Source: Bacteroidaceae bacterium (GTDB lineage Bacteria > Bacteroidota > Bacteroidia > Bacteroidales > Bacteroidaceae). Taken from it: a stretch of 64,000 bases of DNA. The notes beneath the pieces were generated by a model, which saw only the letters and a list, made by a program, of their open reading frames with translations, did no database searches and was not told the DNA's origin. The translations under genes and the position numbers were made by a program. Location: positions 1 through 64,000 of the forward strand of contig JAFRQD010000047.1 of assembly GCA_017428785.1 (NCBI GenBank). The letters run 5' to 3'. Shown in pieces: positions 37,301 to 47,600 of the stretch (positions are counted from its first letter, which is position 1; every line of letters begins with the position of its first letter).

Positions 37301-38833
37301 AGCCGACCATACCAGCACGCCATCTTCCAGGCTGAGATTCGTAGGAGGATAAAGCTGTTCGCCAGGCACAATGACGCTGATTATGGTCTCACGACCATTG
37401 TTCTTTATCTCCACATCTTTCTGAGCAAAAGGAATCTCCACGCCATTGCCGTCTATCTCATAATTGATGATGGAGGCATTGTAGATGTGACCTTTACCTA
37501 TGGCTCCTGTTTTGGTCCTGACGACAAAGAAGTACTTCAACGGTTTGGTGCGGTCCACGGCAAAAGTAAGGTCGGTAAGGTCGTAGCCGAACTCCATGGG
37601 TTCGTCGTGTATGCCATCAACCCAACGGCCAAGCATGGGCACCTCTGGAGCAGGGGAAGCTGCAAGCGTGTTGCCTGCATAGCGGAAGTGCTCAAAGAGA
37701 GTCGTCCTTTCCGGTTTTGTTGCATTCAGGTTCTCTGATATACCGGCATAGAGCAGAAGCTCGCTTCGGCGGCTATAGTCCATCAGCACTTTGATGGTGC
37801 GCAAAGGGCGGTAATCCTCTCGGATAACGAATGCACCCGGCGTCCAGCTGCCCGTGCTTGTCCCCACACCATAACAATACTTGTAGGGACAATAGATGAA
37901 GCCCTTGTTCTCCCATCCGTCGCCCCAAGAGTTGGCAACAATCCAGGCTCCCACCTCGTCTTCTTCCACCTCGCCCACTTTGCCGTCGCCATCGAGGTCG
38001 AACTCTATGCGGTCATCGTATCCACAGACAGTAAGGGCATGATTGAAGGTGTCGCCCCAAGTCTTCACATACTTCATGCCGGCCACACCGGCGGCTTTAT
38101 TGGCTGCTGTGTTGGGAATGGCAGCCCATGTGCCATAGGCCGCCACACCGATTCCTGCCACACCACCGCCATGCATCGTCTCGTCGCCGCAATGGTTATA
38201 AAGCCATTCCTTGAGCAACTGGCGACCTTCGGGCGTGTTGGTGGCAGGGAAAGAGAAGTTGTATGCCGACCTGTTCCACATGGCGCTGTACCATTTGTCG
38301 TAGCCTTGCATCCAGCCGTAGTCGGGGTCGTCGTGCGTCTGAGGACCGAAGAGTCTGCTGTAGGTGCGTCCGCCGTATGTAGGGACATTGGGTATGCCAT
38401 TGGCCCTGGCCATTCCTTCGGTTGTACTGGTCTGGTAAGCCATCAGCCAGGTGAAGTGAGAAGGATACTGGTTCTCGGGCAGAGACGCATCAGCATCACG
38501 ATAGCTGTTTATCTCGTGCGTGAACTGATAACCCACGGCTGCTGCCGAGCCACAGGAGCCGCCGTCCTGATTGAAGATGGGGGGGAAGTACTTGTCCTGG
38601 CCGTTATAGACATAAGGAGGCAACTCTGTCTGGCCATTTGCCTTGCGAGCCTTGCGGCGGGCCGCGATGCCATCAGGCAGTTTCGCATTCACTTCGTACT
38701 TGTAGTCAGGAAAGACGCTACGGTCTATCTTCATCACCTTCCCGTCGGGCAGAGTGTAATCTTCTATTTGTGCCACAGCACTGAGTGCCGGCACAAGACT
38801 TGCTATCAAAAGCAGACTCTTCAGGTTTCTCAT
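34331..38833 (-). CDS. Secreted papain-like (C1A) cysteine peptidase with LamG and PKD domains
   Basis: The 1500-residue protein has a signal peptide (1-22) and a short pro-region. The C1A peptidase domain (about 75-340) has oxyanion Gln89 and nucleophile Cys94 in QDGGSCGSAAA, His265 in FNHALTVCGYD and Asn301 in VANSWGDGWENKG. The residue after Cys94 is Gly rather than the usual Trp. A calcium-loop-like DLDGDGKVGEVEEDE (279-293) sits between the catalytic His and Asn. A fibronectin-like segment, a LamG domain (about 585-750), three PKD-type repeats (about 810-1065), a second LamG (about 1065-1215) and the tail IYDLSGRKVSDGN ... PGIYIQDGKKLIRK follow. It is probably a cell-surface protease. 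Confidence 0.9.
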   Translation of the reverse strand: MRNLKSLLLIASLVPALSAVAQIEDYTLPDGKVMKIDRSVFPDYKYEVNAKLPDGIAARRKARKANGQTELPPYVYNGQDKYFPPIFNQDGGSCGSAAAVGYQFTHEINSYRDADASLPENQYPSHFTWLMAYQTSTTEGMARANGIPNVPTYGGRTYSRLFGPQTHDDPDYGWMQGYDKWYSAMWNRSAYNFSFPATNTPEGRQLLKEWLYNHCGDETMHGGGVAGIGVAAYGTWAAIPNTAANKAAGVAGMKYVKTWGDTFNHALTVCGYDDRIEFDLDGDGKVGEVEEDEVGAWIVANSWGDGWENKGFIYCPYKYCYGVGTSTGSWTPGAFVIREDYRPLRTIKVLMDYSRRSELLLYAGISENLNATKPERTTLFEHFRYAGNTLAASPAPEVPMLGRWVDGIHDEPMEFGYDLTDLTFAVDRTKPLKYFFVVRTKTGAIGKGHIYNASIINYEIDGNGVEIPFAQKDVEIKNNGRETIISVIVPGEQLYPPTNLSLEDGVLVWSAPQVSSLMLTGYHVYEGTKLVAQLPANQTYYTPADGATEAFTVRAVYQAGQYGQESAASNAVVLQIPEHGDNQFVELNMSGITIPNAIIDPLSKATIEFWMRNDRNVSYSHQVGPGWGKFLFHNDSSGQVSVGWDNTPTDRLNVSKVFSITRKWNHIAIVINGRVLTLYVNGEDKGSITSSANSGLVDIGDLNFGNKGTNQGWIGGLDEIRVWKTARTASEIKNSMRVPIAAPLLYPDLLIYVPVDTIEVNGEVRLREYISGKHAIFHSSDAYQVCMDKGPFSVSAPTPTLSITAEETTHQAGVPFRLIAKTPLSAIDWVWTVADTQMPVLHGMSPTFTFAQAGTYTVSCTATYVDGRTRTAEKSVVIAEGEAPVAAFDVLDDNLPAGDRFSFVNRTEGASCTYQWSMPGAEVEQTSGTNATALYPQVGTFEVTLTATNPQGSSSVTKTVTVRESAPAARFDISKTAIMLGEGIQLTDGSRYSPLSWKWELNNGCRALTNDEQSPYIVPVAPGIYDISLHVSNAWGENTLTRNRYLIVSNDDPLSCLNFTGVESLQIPCPFDVAQRALTLDWWMHPQQYQGSVSLSSSQGSFSTSVDNKGMLSIMSGTRTAKSIEGYIVKDEWHHYAVTFNSGTVKFYRDGMLINNSTSRLASTLPPLETITMNEGFKGQLDEVRLWGSAFTEEKIKAYCNQHIEDVQEAQTADNLLLYYDFNQNGGDVQDRTSGGCNAQRIGFGPDGDAWNSALGVFTLDTEALMHGDISATYLTNYKNPYIKASGTVNSNDANRFLKLAMRTSKSKWQDANAIVKGGITTGAHIDTAHHSDIQFETQWSGFATPLLDYRLWQSVTLPAGRYQFSITPGDVDDMQTSRLVACEGSAMVSDAECEEQAIAWCPLASGSIKFELAEEKVVSLGIIVNLTGQSSFGINAFKLEGITIEPIESSDPTGIEAVPQSFSEAKDFKGIYDLSGRKVSDGNLRPGIYIQDGKKLIRK

Positions 38834-38968
38834 ATTATTATATATAATTAAGGTAAGATCTACTTAATTGAAATCACTGATAACGTGGTGATTAGCGAGG
38901 ACTGTTGTGGGCTTAACCGTGCTGACACATAAAGTTGCACAAACAATAATCGCCGTGCTCACGGAGGA

Positions 38969-38976
38969 CAAAGTTA
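38969..38976 (-). promoter_or_regulatory. -7 promoter element of the peptidase gene
   Basis: The minus strand reads TAACTTTG, about 136 bases before the start, giving a long leader (38834-38968) with no recognised element. Confidence 0.55.
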
Positions 38977-39091
38977 CGGAAAATTTCTTTACGACAGATG
39001 GTTTCTGCAAGTTTTTTGATGAAATGGCCAGGAAATATGCCAAGAAGACCGACATAAAGGGAGACTGAAAGTCAATGTATTAGCACTTACC

Positions 39092-39226
39092 GCCAATTGC
39101 ACACGAGGACATCGCAAAGTTCACACGTGGATTTCGCAAAGTTCACACGTGGATTTCGCAAAGTTCACACGAGGACTTCGCAAAGTTCACATGTGGGTTT
39201 CGCAAACATGACTGGCCGTTTATGCC
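39092..39226. repeat. 22-bp tandem dyad repeat array, class A (5-6 units)
   Basis: Units start at 39092, 39114, 39136, 39158 and 39180, each 22 bases, reading GCAAAGTTCACACGTGGATT plus TC with A/T changes in the centre. The bases just after (39205-39226: AACATGAC, TG, GCCGTTT) fit the layout of the AACATGGC/GCCATCTT unit at 26304. It fills the gap between the peptidase promoter and the terminator of the 1600-residue protein gene. The rest of 38834-39255 holds no gene. Confidence 0.9.
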
Positions 39227-39255
39227 GGATACCTATATGATTATATAATAAACCA

Positions 39256-39289
39256 AGAGGGAGCCTCCGGATTTCCGGAAGCTCCCTCT
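39256..39289 (-). terminator. Hairpin terminator of the 1600-residue protein gene
   Basis: AGAGGGAGC and GCTCCCTCT pair, with a nested TCCGGA/TCCGGA stem. It lies 19 bases after the stop; the T run after it on the minus strand is short. Confidence 0.7.
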
Positions 39290-39307
39290 ATTTAACAGAT
39301 TAGGTCT

Positions 39308-42300
39308 TTACTTAACCAGTACCTTCACTCCATTGAGGATGTACATGCCGCGACCCAAAGCCTTCACGCTGTTGAGTGTTGCGCCTGTACGGAGCAGCTT
39401 GCCGTCCATGCTGTAAACATTTCCAGGTTCGCTGATCTTCTCAAGAGCAGCAGGTGCATCTATGCCGTCGGCAATGTTAGCTTGTCCGCTCAGACAAATA
39501 GCAACGTCATAGTTTTCATCGGTATCAAACCATGGGCAAATGCCAAGATCCAATACCATACCATAGTTGTATGCATTGAGATTAGCTGTATTCGAGGGAT
39601 CTTCAGGACAGATGAACATGTTCTGAGAATCGGAGAGATACATCTGTTGTGCCTCACGCTTATGGGTAGCGATGATGCCGATGGTGCCATTGATGGTGTC
39701 ACCCTTTGCCACAAACTCGGGATATGCAGGAATGTGGAACTTCAATGTCTCCATCAGAGGCTCTTCTCCTTCTTCAACTACATACTCAGTTGTATCGCCG
39801 AAGATAACGAATGTGGGCTGTCCGGCGCGGAAGTTGAGGTCAACCTCCTTCAGTGCCAAGAAGTCACCGTCTTCGTTTGCGAATCTGCCAAGAGCTGTGT
39901 AAGCATGTACCTCAGAATTTGAGCTATCTTCAATGGGTTCATTGACTACATCAGCACCGAAGCACCAGTTGTGGATCTTACCCCATCTTACGTCCTTATA
40001 GAAGGTGAATTCATTGGGACTGAGGTATTCTTCATCAGACTCGCAGATAACGAGACCAGAGTTAGTGGTAGGTTCTGTTGTGGTCCATGTGCAGAGTCTG
40101 CCGTCAGACTCACCACCATGCAAGTAGTTGCAGTTCTCACCCTTGACGTTCTTAGCACTCAGCAAGCTTCTGTAATAGCCAAGAGCCTTGAAGCTGCTTG
40201 TGATAGGAGAGGTTGTCAGATAAACATTGTTCTGGTTACCTGTACCGTCAACATAAACATAGAGACCATTGGCCTTGTTCTGGATGAGATAAACAGGATC
40301 AGCCTTGTCCTTGCCATAAGGCAGAACGTCCTTACCGGCAGCCTGGTTGTAGCCTGCACGATAGGTTCTGTATGCCTCGGAAATAGATGCTACGTTTTCA
40401 GCTGTTACGTCCTTGATGAGAACCTTGTTGATTGATGTGTATGCATCCAAGAGAGTCTGAACATCCGGAGTCATCTGATAGGTAGGAGTTACAGGATAAA
40501 TCTGGAACTCGGCAGCGTGGAAGTAAGTCCAAGTCTTGTCATATTCATCTACGCTTTGAGGTTCTGCGAAGGGATCCATTTCAGTGCTGTTACCACCGCC
40601 ATCAAGCGCTCTGCAAGTGTTGATGAAACGGAGATAGCTGTAAGCGTTGGCACGACCCAAGTCAATAGGCATGCAGGTTACAACTGAGTTAGGAGTTCCG
40701 TTATAAGGAGCTTCCAGATAACCAACATTTGTCCAAGTCTCGCCATCGTTACTACCCAGAACATACATGCGAACGATATGACCAAAGCCATTGTTTCGAC
40801 GAGTGATTTCCACCTGAATCAAGCCGGAAACGGGCTCATTGAAAGCAACCTGCAGATATGGAGGAGCGATGACCTTCTTGTGCCAGTCGCTGTGCCAGAA
40901 GGTGTTCTTGTCGTTGTCAATCAGAGCGCCAATGTCCTTACCTTCGGCTTCGTCGCTTGCATTACTTGAGAGCTGAGAAGCGTCCTTAATCAGAGCTTCG
41001 CCTCTCGTAAGAGGAGTGCTCAAGTCGAAAGCCAAAGCAACATTCTCCTTGGCATCTAATAACATAGGAACATAGTCAACTTCCTCTGCCTCCTTTTCAA
41101 CGAAGCGGAACAGGCTGACATTCTTGTCTTCGATTACGTCGTCGGGCATGAAGAAGAGGCGGCTGTCGCGCATAGTCTCTGTTGTAAAGGCCTCAAGATG
41201 ACTCTCATTCTTCACTGCATCGGGATCTTCATCTGTAGGAGCTGCTACTTCTTCTGTAACCACATAGCCAGGAGCAACGAATCTGCCATACATGGTTCCC
41301 TGATCATCCTTACGATGACCGGTCGCATCTGCACCTTCCTTGCTGAAGCCAAATTCATCATACATTTCCTCTGTGGGGAACATGATGCGATACCACTTGT
41401 CGGTCTTGATGCCGTTTGCCTTCTCCATAACGCTCTTCTGCATAGCCTTGAGCATTGCGGCATACTTGTGCATCTCCTCAGTCTTGTACTGGCCAGCCTT
41501 GTTGTAGGCATCCACTTCTGCATAGAGAGCATTGAACTGGTCGGCAATTGTTGTATCTTCCCAGTAACCGGGATTTACGCCCTGAACGACACCTCTTGTA
41601 GCGTTCTTATAAGCTGCCAAAGCATTGCGAATCTCAGCAGGATCTACCAAACCTGCAGCAAATGCCATGTAAGCATCCAGCAGAGCCTGATATATCTCCT
41701 GTGTGATTTGTTCGTCGGGAGTTTCGCAGTTTGCAATGTAGGTGCTTTCGAGATTTGTGGCTAAATCGCCAAGCAAAACGAACTGAGAGTTGGGATTCTC
41801 TTCTACTGTATAGAACTGAATCTCAGAAGCGTGCCAATAGGTACGATGGTCCATAGCAGAACCGTCAGCCTTTTTAACTTCCAAAACAAGCAAGCGAATA
41901 TACGGATAGGGAGTTTCTACAGTGAAGGGAATAGTGTTCTCTGCACCTTTACCTACATTAGGAATATCCAGGATGGCGACTTCATCCCAATCCTCATCCT
42001 CGTTCTTCAGATTGTCCGTACCCAAGAGCACGATCTTTGAAGGATGGTCATAGTCTGCACCGTTTCTTTGACAGAAGTACAATTCGCAATTGCCGACCAT
42101 ATTCTCCATACCGGAAATCTGAAGATAATGGTATTCATTTTCTACGCCATCATATGTGTAACGCATCTTAATGTCGTTGTTCGAAGCGTGCCAACTGGTA
42201 TGCCAGAAGACACCTGCTTGGTCAGCATTACCAATATTACCATCAATCAGAACTCCGAGGTCTTTACCTTCAGATTCATCACTGTTAGGACTGGAGAGCT

Positions 42301-44110
42301 GGCTGACAGAAGTAATCATCTTGACTCTCTGAACATCCTTTGCGAATGTGATTGCTTCGCCAACCTTAGCACGCAGTGCTGCATTGTCCACAACCAGTCT
42401 GTCCTGATCCCTCGCGGCCTCATAGCCAGCAAGAGCCTGGTTAAGCTCACTCTCGGAAACGGGCTCGAGATACCATTCGCTGGTCCACTTATCAGTTGTC
42501 CTGGGATTTTCGCCGAGATAATCGAAATCCCATGTTCTAGACCAGAAGCTTACGTCTTCTTCTGCTTCTCCATATTTTTTGCCAGATTCTGTACCCCAGC
42601 TTTGACCAAATTCATCGTTATATACCGAAGCGTGGTTGTTCTGATGGAAGTAGCTTCCATGTTCATTTTTCACATGGTTGGGTCTTGCTTGACTGGCAAG
42701 GCGGATACAGAAGATGTCTAACTCGTCTCCAACGCCATTCGGCTCAACATAATCAGGACCAGCATAATCGAACTGTACATAGGCTGCATCGCTGACATCA
42801 TCTGTCAAGAATACTCTGTTATCAGAGCCCGGTGTCAGAGATCTGCAGACATAAGCTCCGGTGGCAGCATTCTGAAGCAACAGGCTGTCGCCGCTCTCAC
42901 TCTTGGTAACTTTCCAGATGTAGTTGGCCTTTTCTCTTCCGAGTGCGGCATAGACAGCTTTGAAATTGTCACCTTTCTTATGACTGTCAAAGTAGGAGGC
43001 TCCTAAGGCCTTATCCAGGAATTCATAGGCAGGATTGCCTTCGTCGTCAGTCAACTGTTTGCCGTCCTCGCCCAGGATAGCTTTCCTATAGCGGTTGTGA
43101 GCAACGATGCGATAGTAGCCTTCTTCGGGTACATAAGGCACCTCGCTATCAAGGATTACTCTATACAATGAGTCGAACTGTGCGTGCAAAGCCTTTGCGT
43201 CAGGCTCAGTGAAAGCATCGGGAGCGGTCGGATCATAATCTTCGTCATTTTCGGGATCATTGAAGTATTCATGTAACTCATCCAGTACACCAAACAGCTC
43301 CTGGAACTTTTGCCATGATTCGACATCGCTATAACAGCCTGGGTCTGTTCCCAATCCGAATGGTGTACTTAAGTCGCCATCTGGATCGTTATTTAAAAGT
43401 TCGTATTCAGCATATATTGCATTAAGCAACATGTTTATCTGGGCTCTGCCTGCAGGCTTCTCGAACGTCCAGATAAATGCGGGTTCATAGGTGTAGCAAG
43501 GAACGATGTAACCATAATCGTCATATACAGGCTCAACCTCGTCAGAACCTTCCTCTATCGGAGCTACTTCGTAGGTCCAGAAAGCACGGCCGGCATCTTT
43601 CCAACTGCTATCAGCAAAGCCTGTGTTACAGGAACGAATGGCAATTTTGCCTTCAGAGTTCATGTAAAGTATTTGCCTTTCCCAGTCATTACGGTTGTTA
43701 CTGCCATCCTGACGGTAAACACGGGCTCCAGAAATGGGCATGCCATCCGACATGTTGGGATGGAGATTACACTTACTGTCTATCAATGTAGAGTTGGAGT
43801 AATGCGCGCCATTTCCCGGATCAAGCAGGAAAGCTACATTAAAGAGCTTATCAGCTGCTCCGGAAGCATCCACCTGAGAGACTGCATACATATATGCATC
43901 GTCCTGGTTATCGGTAAAGTCGCCGTCCTGTTTAAGGTAGAACTTTACTCCATCTACCTCTGTCGTGATGTAGTAGACACCATCAGTGATGGCACTAATA
44001 GCTGCATCGTACAGAGCTTTGTCGGGATCGGCAGCATGCACACGACCCGACGAGAACATTGCTGCCAATGGGAACAGCAACGTCATCAAAAACAAGTAAC
44101 GTTTTTTCAT
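39308..44110 (-). CDS. Giant secreted F5/8-type C protein with sorting domain
   Basis: The 1600-residue protein has a signal peptide (to AMFSSGRVHA, about 1-26). An N-terminal module (about 30-230: DGVYYITTEVDGVKFYLKQDG ... ERQILYMNSEGKIAIRS) is also found in the 49378 protein. Two discoidin-like F5/8-type C domains follow: about 600-765 (SQLSSPNSDESEGKDLGVLIDG ... YWHASEIQFYTV) and about 1040-1205 (SQLSSNASDEAEGKDIGALIDN ... YFHAAEFQIYPV), each followed by a helical spacer (YQALLDAYMAFAAG). The tail is VYSMDGKLLR ... RGMYILNGVKVLVK. F5/8C domains usually bind carbohydrate. No catalytic domain is recognised, so it is likely a glycan-binding surface protein. Confidence 0.88.
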   Translation of the reverse strand: MKKRYLFLMTLLFPLAAMFSSGRVHAADPDKALYDAAISAITDGVYYITTEVDGVKFYLKQDGDFTDNQDDAYMYAVSQVDASGAADKLFNVAFLLDPGNGAHYSNSTLIDSKCNLHPNMSDGMPISGARVYRQDGSNNRNDWERQILYMNSEGKIAIRSCNTGFADSSWKDAGRAFWTYEVAPIEEGSDEVEPVYDDYGYIVPCYTYEPAFIWTFEKPAGRAQINMLLNAIYAEYELLNNDPDGDLSTPFGLGTDPGCYSDVESWQKFQELFGVLDELHEYFNDPENDEDYDPTAPDAFTEPDAKALHAQFDSLYRVILDSEVPYVPEEGYYRIVAHNRYRKAILGEDGKQLTDDEGNPAYEFLDKALGASYFDSHKKGDNFKAVYAALGREKANYIWKVTKSESGDSLLLQNAATGAYVCRSLTPGSDNRVFLTDDVSDAAYVQFDYAGPDYVEPNGVGDELDIFCIRLASQARPNHVKNEHGSYFHQNNHASVYNDEFGQSWGTESGKKYGEAEEDVSFWSRTWDFDYLGENPRTTDKWTSEWYLEPVSESELNQALAGYEAARDQDRLVVDNAALRAKVGEAITFAKDVQRVKMITSVSQLSSPNSDESEGKDLGVLIDGNIGNADQAGVFWHTSWHASNNDIKMRYTYDGVENEYHYLQISGMENMVGNCELYFCQRNGADYDHPSKIVLLGTDNLKNEDEDWDEVAILDIPNVGKGAENTIPFTVETPYPYIRLLVLEVKKADGSAMDHRTYWHASEIQFYTVEENPNSQFVLLGDLATNLESTYIANCETPDEQITQEIYQALLDAYMAFAAGLVDPAEIRNALAAYKNATRGVVQGVNPGYWEDTTIADQFNALYAEVDAYNKAGQYKTEEMHKYAAMLKAMQKSVMEKANGIKTDKWYRIMFPTEEMYDEFGFSKEGADATGHRKDDQGTMYGRFVAPGYVVTEEVAAPTDEDPDAVKNESHLEAFTTETMRDSRLFFMPDDVIEDKNVSLFRFVEKEAEEVDYVPMLLDAKENVALAFDLSTPLTRGEALIKDASQLSSNASDEAEGKDIGALIDNDKNTFWHSDWHKKVIAPPYLQVAFNEPVSGLIQVEITRRNNGFGHIVRMYVLGSNDGETWTNVGYLEAPYNGTPNSVVTCMPIDLGRANAYSYLRFINTCRALDGGGNSTEMDPFAEPQSVDEYDKTWTYFHAAEFQIYPVTPTYQMTPDVQTLLDAYTSINKVLIKDVTAENVASISEAYRTYRAGYNQAAGKDVLPYGKDKADPVYLIQNKANGLYVYVDGTGNQNNVYLTTSPITSSFKALGYYRSLLSAKNVKGENCNYLHGGESDGRLCTWTTTEPTTNSGLVICESDEEYLSPNEFTFYKDVRWGKIHNWCFGADVVNEPIEDSSNSEVHAYTALGRFANEDGDFLALKEVDLNFRAGQPTFVIFGDTTEYVVEEGEEPLMETLKFHIPAYPEFVAKGDTINGTIGIIATHKREAQQMYLSDSQNMFICPEDPSNTANLNAYNYGMVLDLGICPWFDTDENYDVAICLSGQANIADGIDAPAALEKISEPGNVYSMDGKLLRTGATLNSVKALGRGMYILNGVKVLVK

Positions 44111-44178
44111 CGCTAAATTTGTTTAAAGGGTTTGTTAATTAAAGGTATATTTATCTCGTTTTTATATATTTCGATTGA

Positions 44179-44186
44179 CAAAGTTA
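44179..44186 (-). promoter_or_regulatory. -7 promoter element of the 1600-residue protein gene
   Basis: The minus strand reads TAACTTTG, about 69 bases before the start. Between it and the next terminator (44187-44549) no gene, repeat or RNA is seen. Confidence 0.55.
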
Positions 44187-44549
44187 ATCTTTTTACCTAT
44201 TCGAAGCAACACAAACACAACAATATTTTTACTATCTTAGTATTTTTTAACAAAAACAAGCCTTTAGGGCACAGTTTTCGACAGACTAAGGCAGACAAAT
44301 CCACACATTATATATTATACACGCGCGAAAGAAGAGAGACGACAGGAACATCACAGAGTTGAGCCAGAAAGGCGCTGTAGTTTCCAAAGGACTTGAGAGT
44401 CTTCAGTTCTGACGGACTTGAACTTCGGCAGGAATGAATACAGGGGTTTTCAATCCCGTAATACTATTTAATCGCATTACAAATGCTTATACTCAATCCG
44501 GTCGGTTTACTTATCCGTCCGAACGGACAGTCATGAACTATCCTATAAC

Positions 44550-44586
44550 GAAAAATTCCCGACACACAGTTGTGCATCGGGAATTG
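44550..44586 (-). terminator. Rho-independent terminator of the CotH-kinase gene
   Basis: On the minus strand AATTCCCGA and TCGGGAATT pair around a 14-base loop containing a nested GCACAACTGTGTG stem and run into TTTTTCG. It lies 42 bases after the stop. Confidence 0.85.
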
Positions 44587-44628
44587 CCTTATGTATCACC
44601 TACCTCGGGAAAGAGGTTCGGATGGGTT

Positions 44629-47600
44629 TCACTTAACCAGGACTTTCTTGCCGCCCACGATGTTGACGCCCTTCTGCAGCTTGTCAAGACGCTGGCCAGC
44701 CACATTATAGATAGCATCACCTCCCTTAGAGGCAGCCATAGGCGAGCTTACGCCATCCACAAGAGACTCGAAGATGCGGAATGTGGAGCCGTCATCGCGG
44801 ACGCTACCTGAGTCGTGCCAGAACTTAAGCGGCCCGCTCGATCCGCCGAACTGGTTGACACAGGAAGAACTTGTTCCGGACTTTCTCAGCACGAAGCCAT
44901 CCATGTTGGGAAGCAAATCCCAGGCATATTCGCCCGGACGCATCACAGCATATTCGCCATCTGGAGAAAGGGAATTATCGAAACCTGTGGAGAGGTTATA
45001 GACCACCACATGATAGGGATTGCCGCCGAAAGCCCAGTTGAACTGGGGATGCAAGAGGTCGTCCTCGCTGGCATCACCTGGATAATACGGCTCAGAGTCT
45101 TGCATGCTGACATAGTAGTTGGTGCGGATGGTCATGTTGTACCAATAGGGTTCATCAGGCGAGGTGGTGAATTCGAAGGGGCCGTACCATTCCACTTGGT
45201 AATCGAGCGTGACATCCTCTTGAACCGAAGAAGGCATATTGGCAGGTTGTGTAAGCTTGACAAAGGCATTGGACCATTCGCCGGATGGAGCGGGCAACGC
45301 AGAGCCCTTCGGCAACTGACGGCTTTCCTCGCCGATGACTTCGCCGTTGAAGATGTAGCGGTTCGTCACAGCATAGAGCGAAGTGGAAGCCAATGCCAGC
45401 GCTTCTGTCGGGTCAAACTCGCCCACTTCGGTTATCTTCCAGCGGTCGCCATCGTCCGGAGTGCTGTAATTGTTGATGACGATTGTGGTGGAATTGTTGT
45501 TGAGCCAGTATGTGTTGCCGGTCTCCGTAAGCGTGCTTATCATATAGAGGTACTCGCCATCGGGATGGTAGGTGTCGAAGAAGATGGGCGAACCAAGTGC
45601 CTCTATCCATTCGCCTCTTTCAGAATAGCCGGTCCTCAGGTACTTCTTCAGGTACGGGTTGTAGAGATAGTAGGTGCCCTCGATGTTGATGATGGCGAAC
45701 TGCTTCTCATAGTCATAAACCGTCCACCAGGCACTCTGTCCTGCCTCCAGCCCCTTGTAATCGTAGCTGAGGATGAGGTCGCCACGCTTACAGGAGATGG
45801 TGTAGAGTTTGTTGTTGGCAAACTCCACGGGCTCAGCAGGCTCTATGATGTCGGGACGCACGCCGTTGATGATGTCCTGGTAGATTTTCTCTGCACGCAC
45901 GCTCAACCAGTTGGAAGCCTGGGTGGCCTGTTGTGCATAGTCCGTGTTGTCGCCCCATCTCGATTTGTTGTCGTTGAAGGAGTTCTTGGCAAAGTCATAG
46001 TAGTCCTGGCAGTACTCGAGGAGTTCCTGCAAGTCGTTCTCCATAAACTGTTCCCAGAGCTGGGTATAGACATCGTTGAGGGGCTTGTATTTCCAGCGAA
46101 GGTCGCGGACAAATTCGGTAGCCTCCATCGAGGTCATGTCTTTCCAGTAATTGGCAGTGCTCTCGCTTCTGAAGTAATTTCTGTTACGCTCGTAGCCGAA
46201 ACACCAGTCGAGGTCCCATACAGGGCCGAAGATGTACTTGCTCTCTTCGTCGTCGAAGTTCTCGCGATAGCAGAAGGTGCTCTTGGGATGATAGAACTCG
46301 TAGTTGAGCGTCAGCTCGTTGACCATCATGAAGCGGCAAAGCTGCTCTATATCGACGAAGCGAGAGATGTCCATGCCGTTATAGAGCGTGGATATGAAGC
46401 TGTTGAAGCTGCTCTGGACGGTCTCGAGCGTGAGCTGTGTCGTTGCCTCGCTGAAGTCGGGTTCCTTGACATTGATGGGCAGGTTGTAGTACGGACTGGT
46501 ACGGAACTTCTGCCCTGCAGGCTCGTCGTAGTAGGAGTCGAGCTCGAGCATGGCCGCCATTGTCTCATCGGGGATATCGACGCTGTTGTTCGAGAAGCCC
46601 ACCTTTTCCGTGAAGTTGTAGCTGCCTCGATACTCGCCGTTGAGGTAGAGGTCAACTGGCACGATGTGGTTGGCGCCCGAAGCTCCCATCAGGTTGGCAG
46701 CCTTCATGCCGATGGCGTTCGACATCAGCGAGCCTGTCTGATAGTTGGAGAGGAGCACCCACGACTTGCCTTTGGTCATGCCCAGAGGCTTCATCTTCTC
46801 GGCGAACTTCAGTCGGTACGGCTTCTTGGGCCAGCTCCAGCTGCTGTTGCCTCTGCCCTTTATCTGCACGGCCGTTTCTGCCATCGACGGGAAGATGTCG
46901 TGTCCGTCGATTCTGATGGTGGCATTCTTATAGTAGTCCTTGCTGGTTATCGGCTGCCCGTCTTCCGTGTCGATGTAGATGGTAGGCACTTCCGCCCTAT
47001 CGGTCAGCCAATCGACATGCACGCGGACGCATCGTCCGTAGGGGCGCTGGCTGTAATTGCCGCCTTCCTCTGGCGTCAGGATGGTGTAGCCGCTTTTGGC
47101 CACAAGATAATAGATATCCTTGTCGAAGCGCAGACGGTCGCCGTCTCCTCCCTGAAGCTTGCCGTTCGCATAGACCATAGCCGTCTCGTCGGAAAGGCCG
47201 AAGGTTGGTGTCAGACGCTTGCCGATGGCAGCTATCGAGGCAAAGACGGTGTCGGCCACCACTTCGCCATTGACGGCGCCAAAGAGCTGGTCGTTGGTCT
47301 TCTTGCCGAACTTGAAGGTGTCGAAGGTCGGGAAGTCCGGCCTGCGTGTGCTGACGGAATCCACTTCGGACAGGGCGTAGGTGAAGGTCTGTCCGAGGTT
47401 TGTCTGGATGACGAGCTGGCCATTCGCCTCCGACTGGCTGCTGACAAACTTCAGCGGATAGGCCTCGCATCGTCCGTCGGCGAGATAGACATGCAGAGCC
47501 TGGGGGAAGGTGAAGGACGTATATTCGTCGGAAGGGTACTGCCCTTCCGTCTTTTTCTCAACACGCACGGGTCGGATGCTTTCGCCGGCATAACGGTCGA

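Noticed and set aside
38864..39055. 63-codon open frame before the papain-like peptidase gene
   Set aside because: A promoter element for the downstream gene lies inside it, and the sequence has no coding bias or recognisable features.
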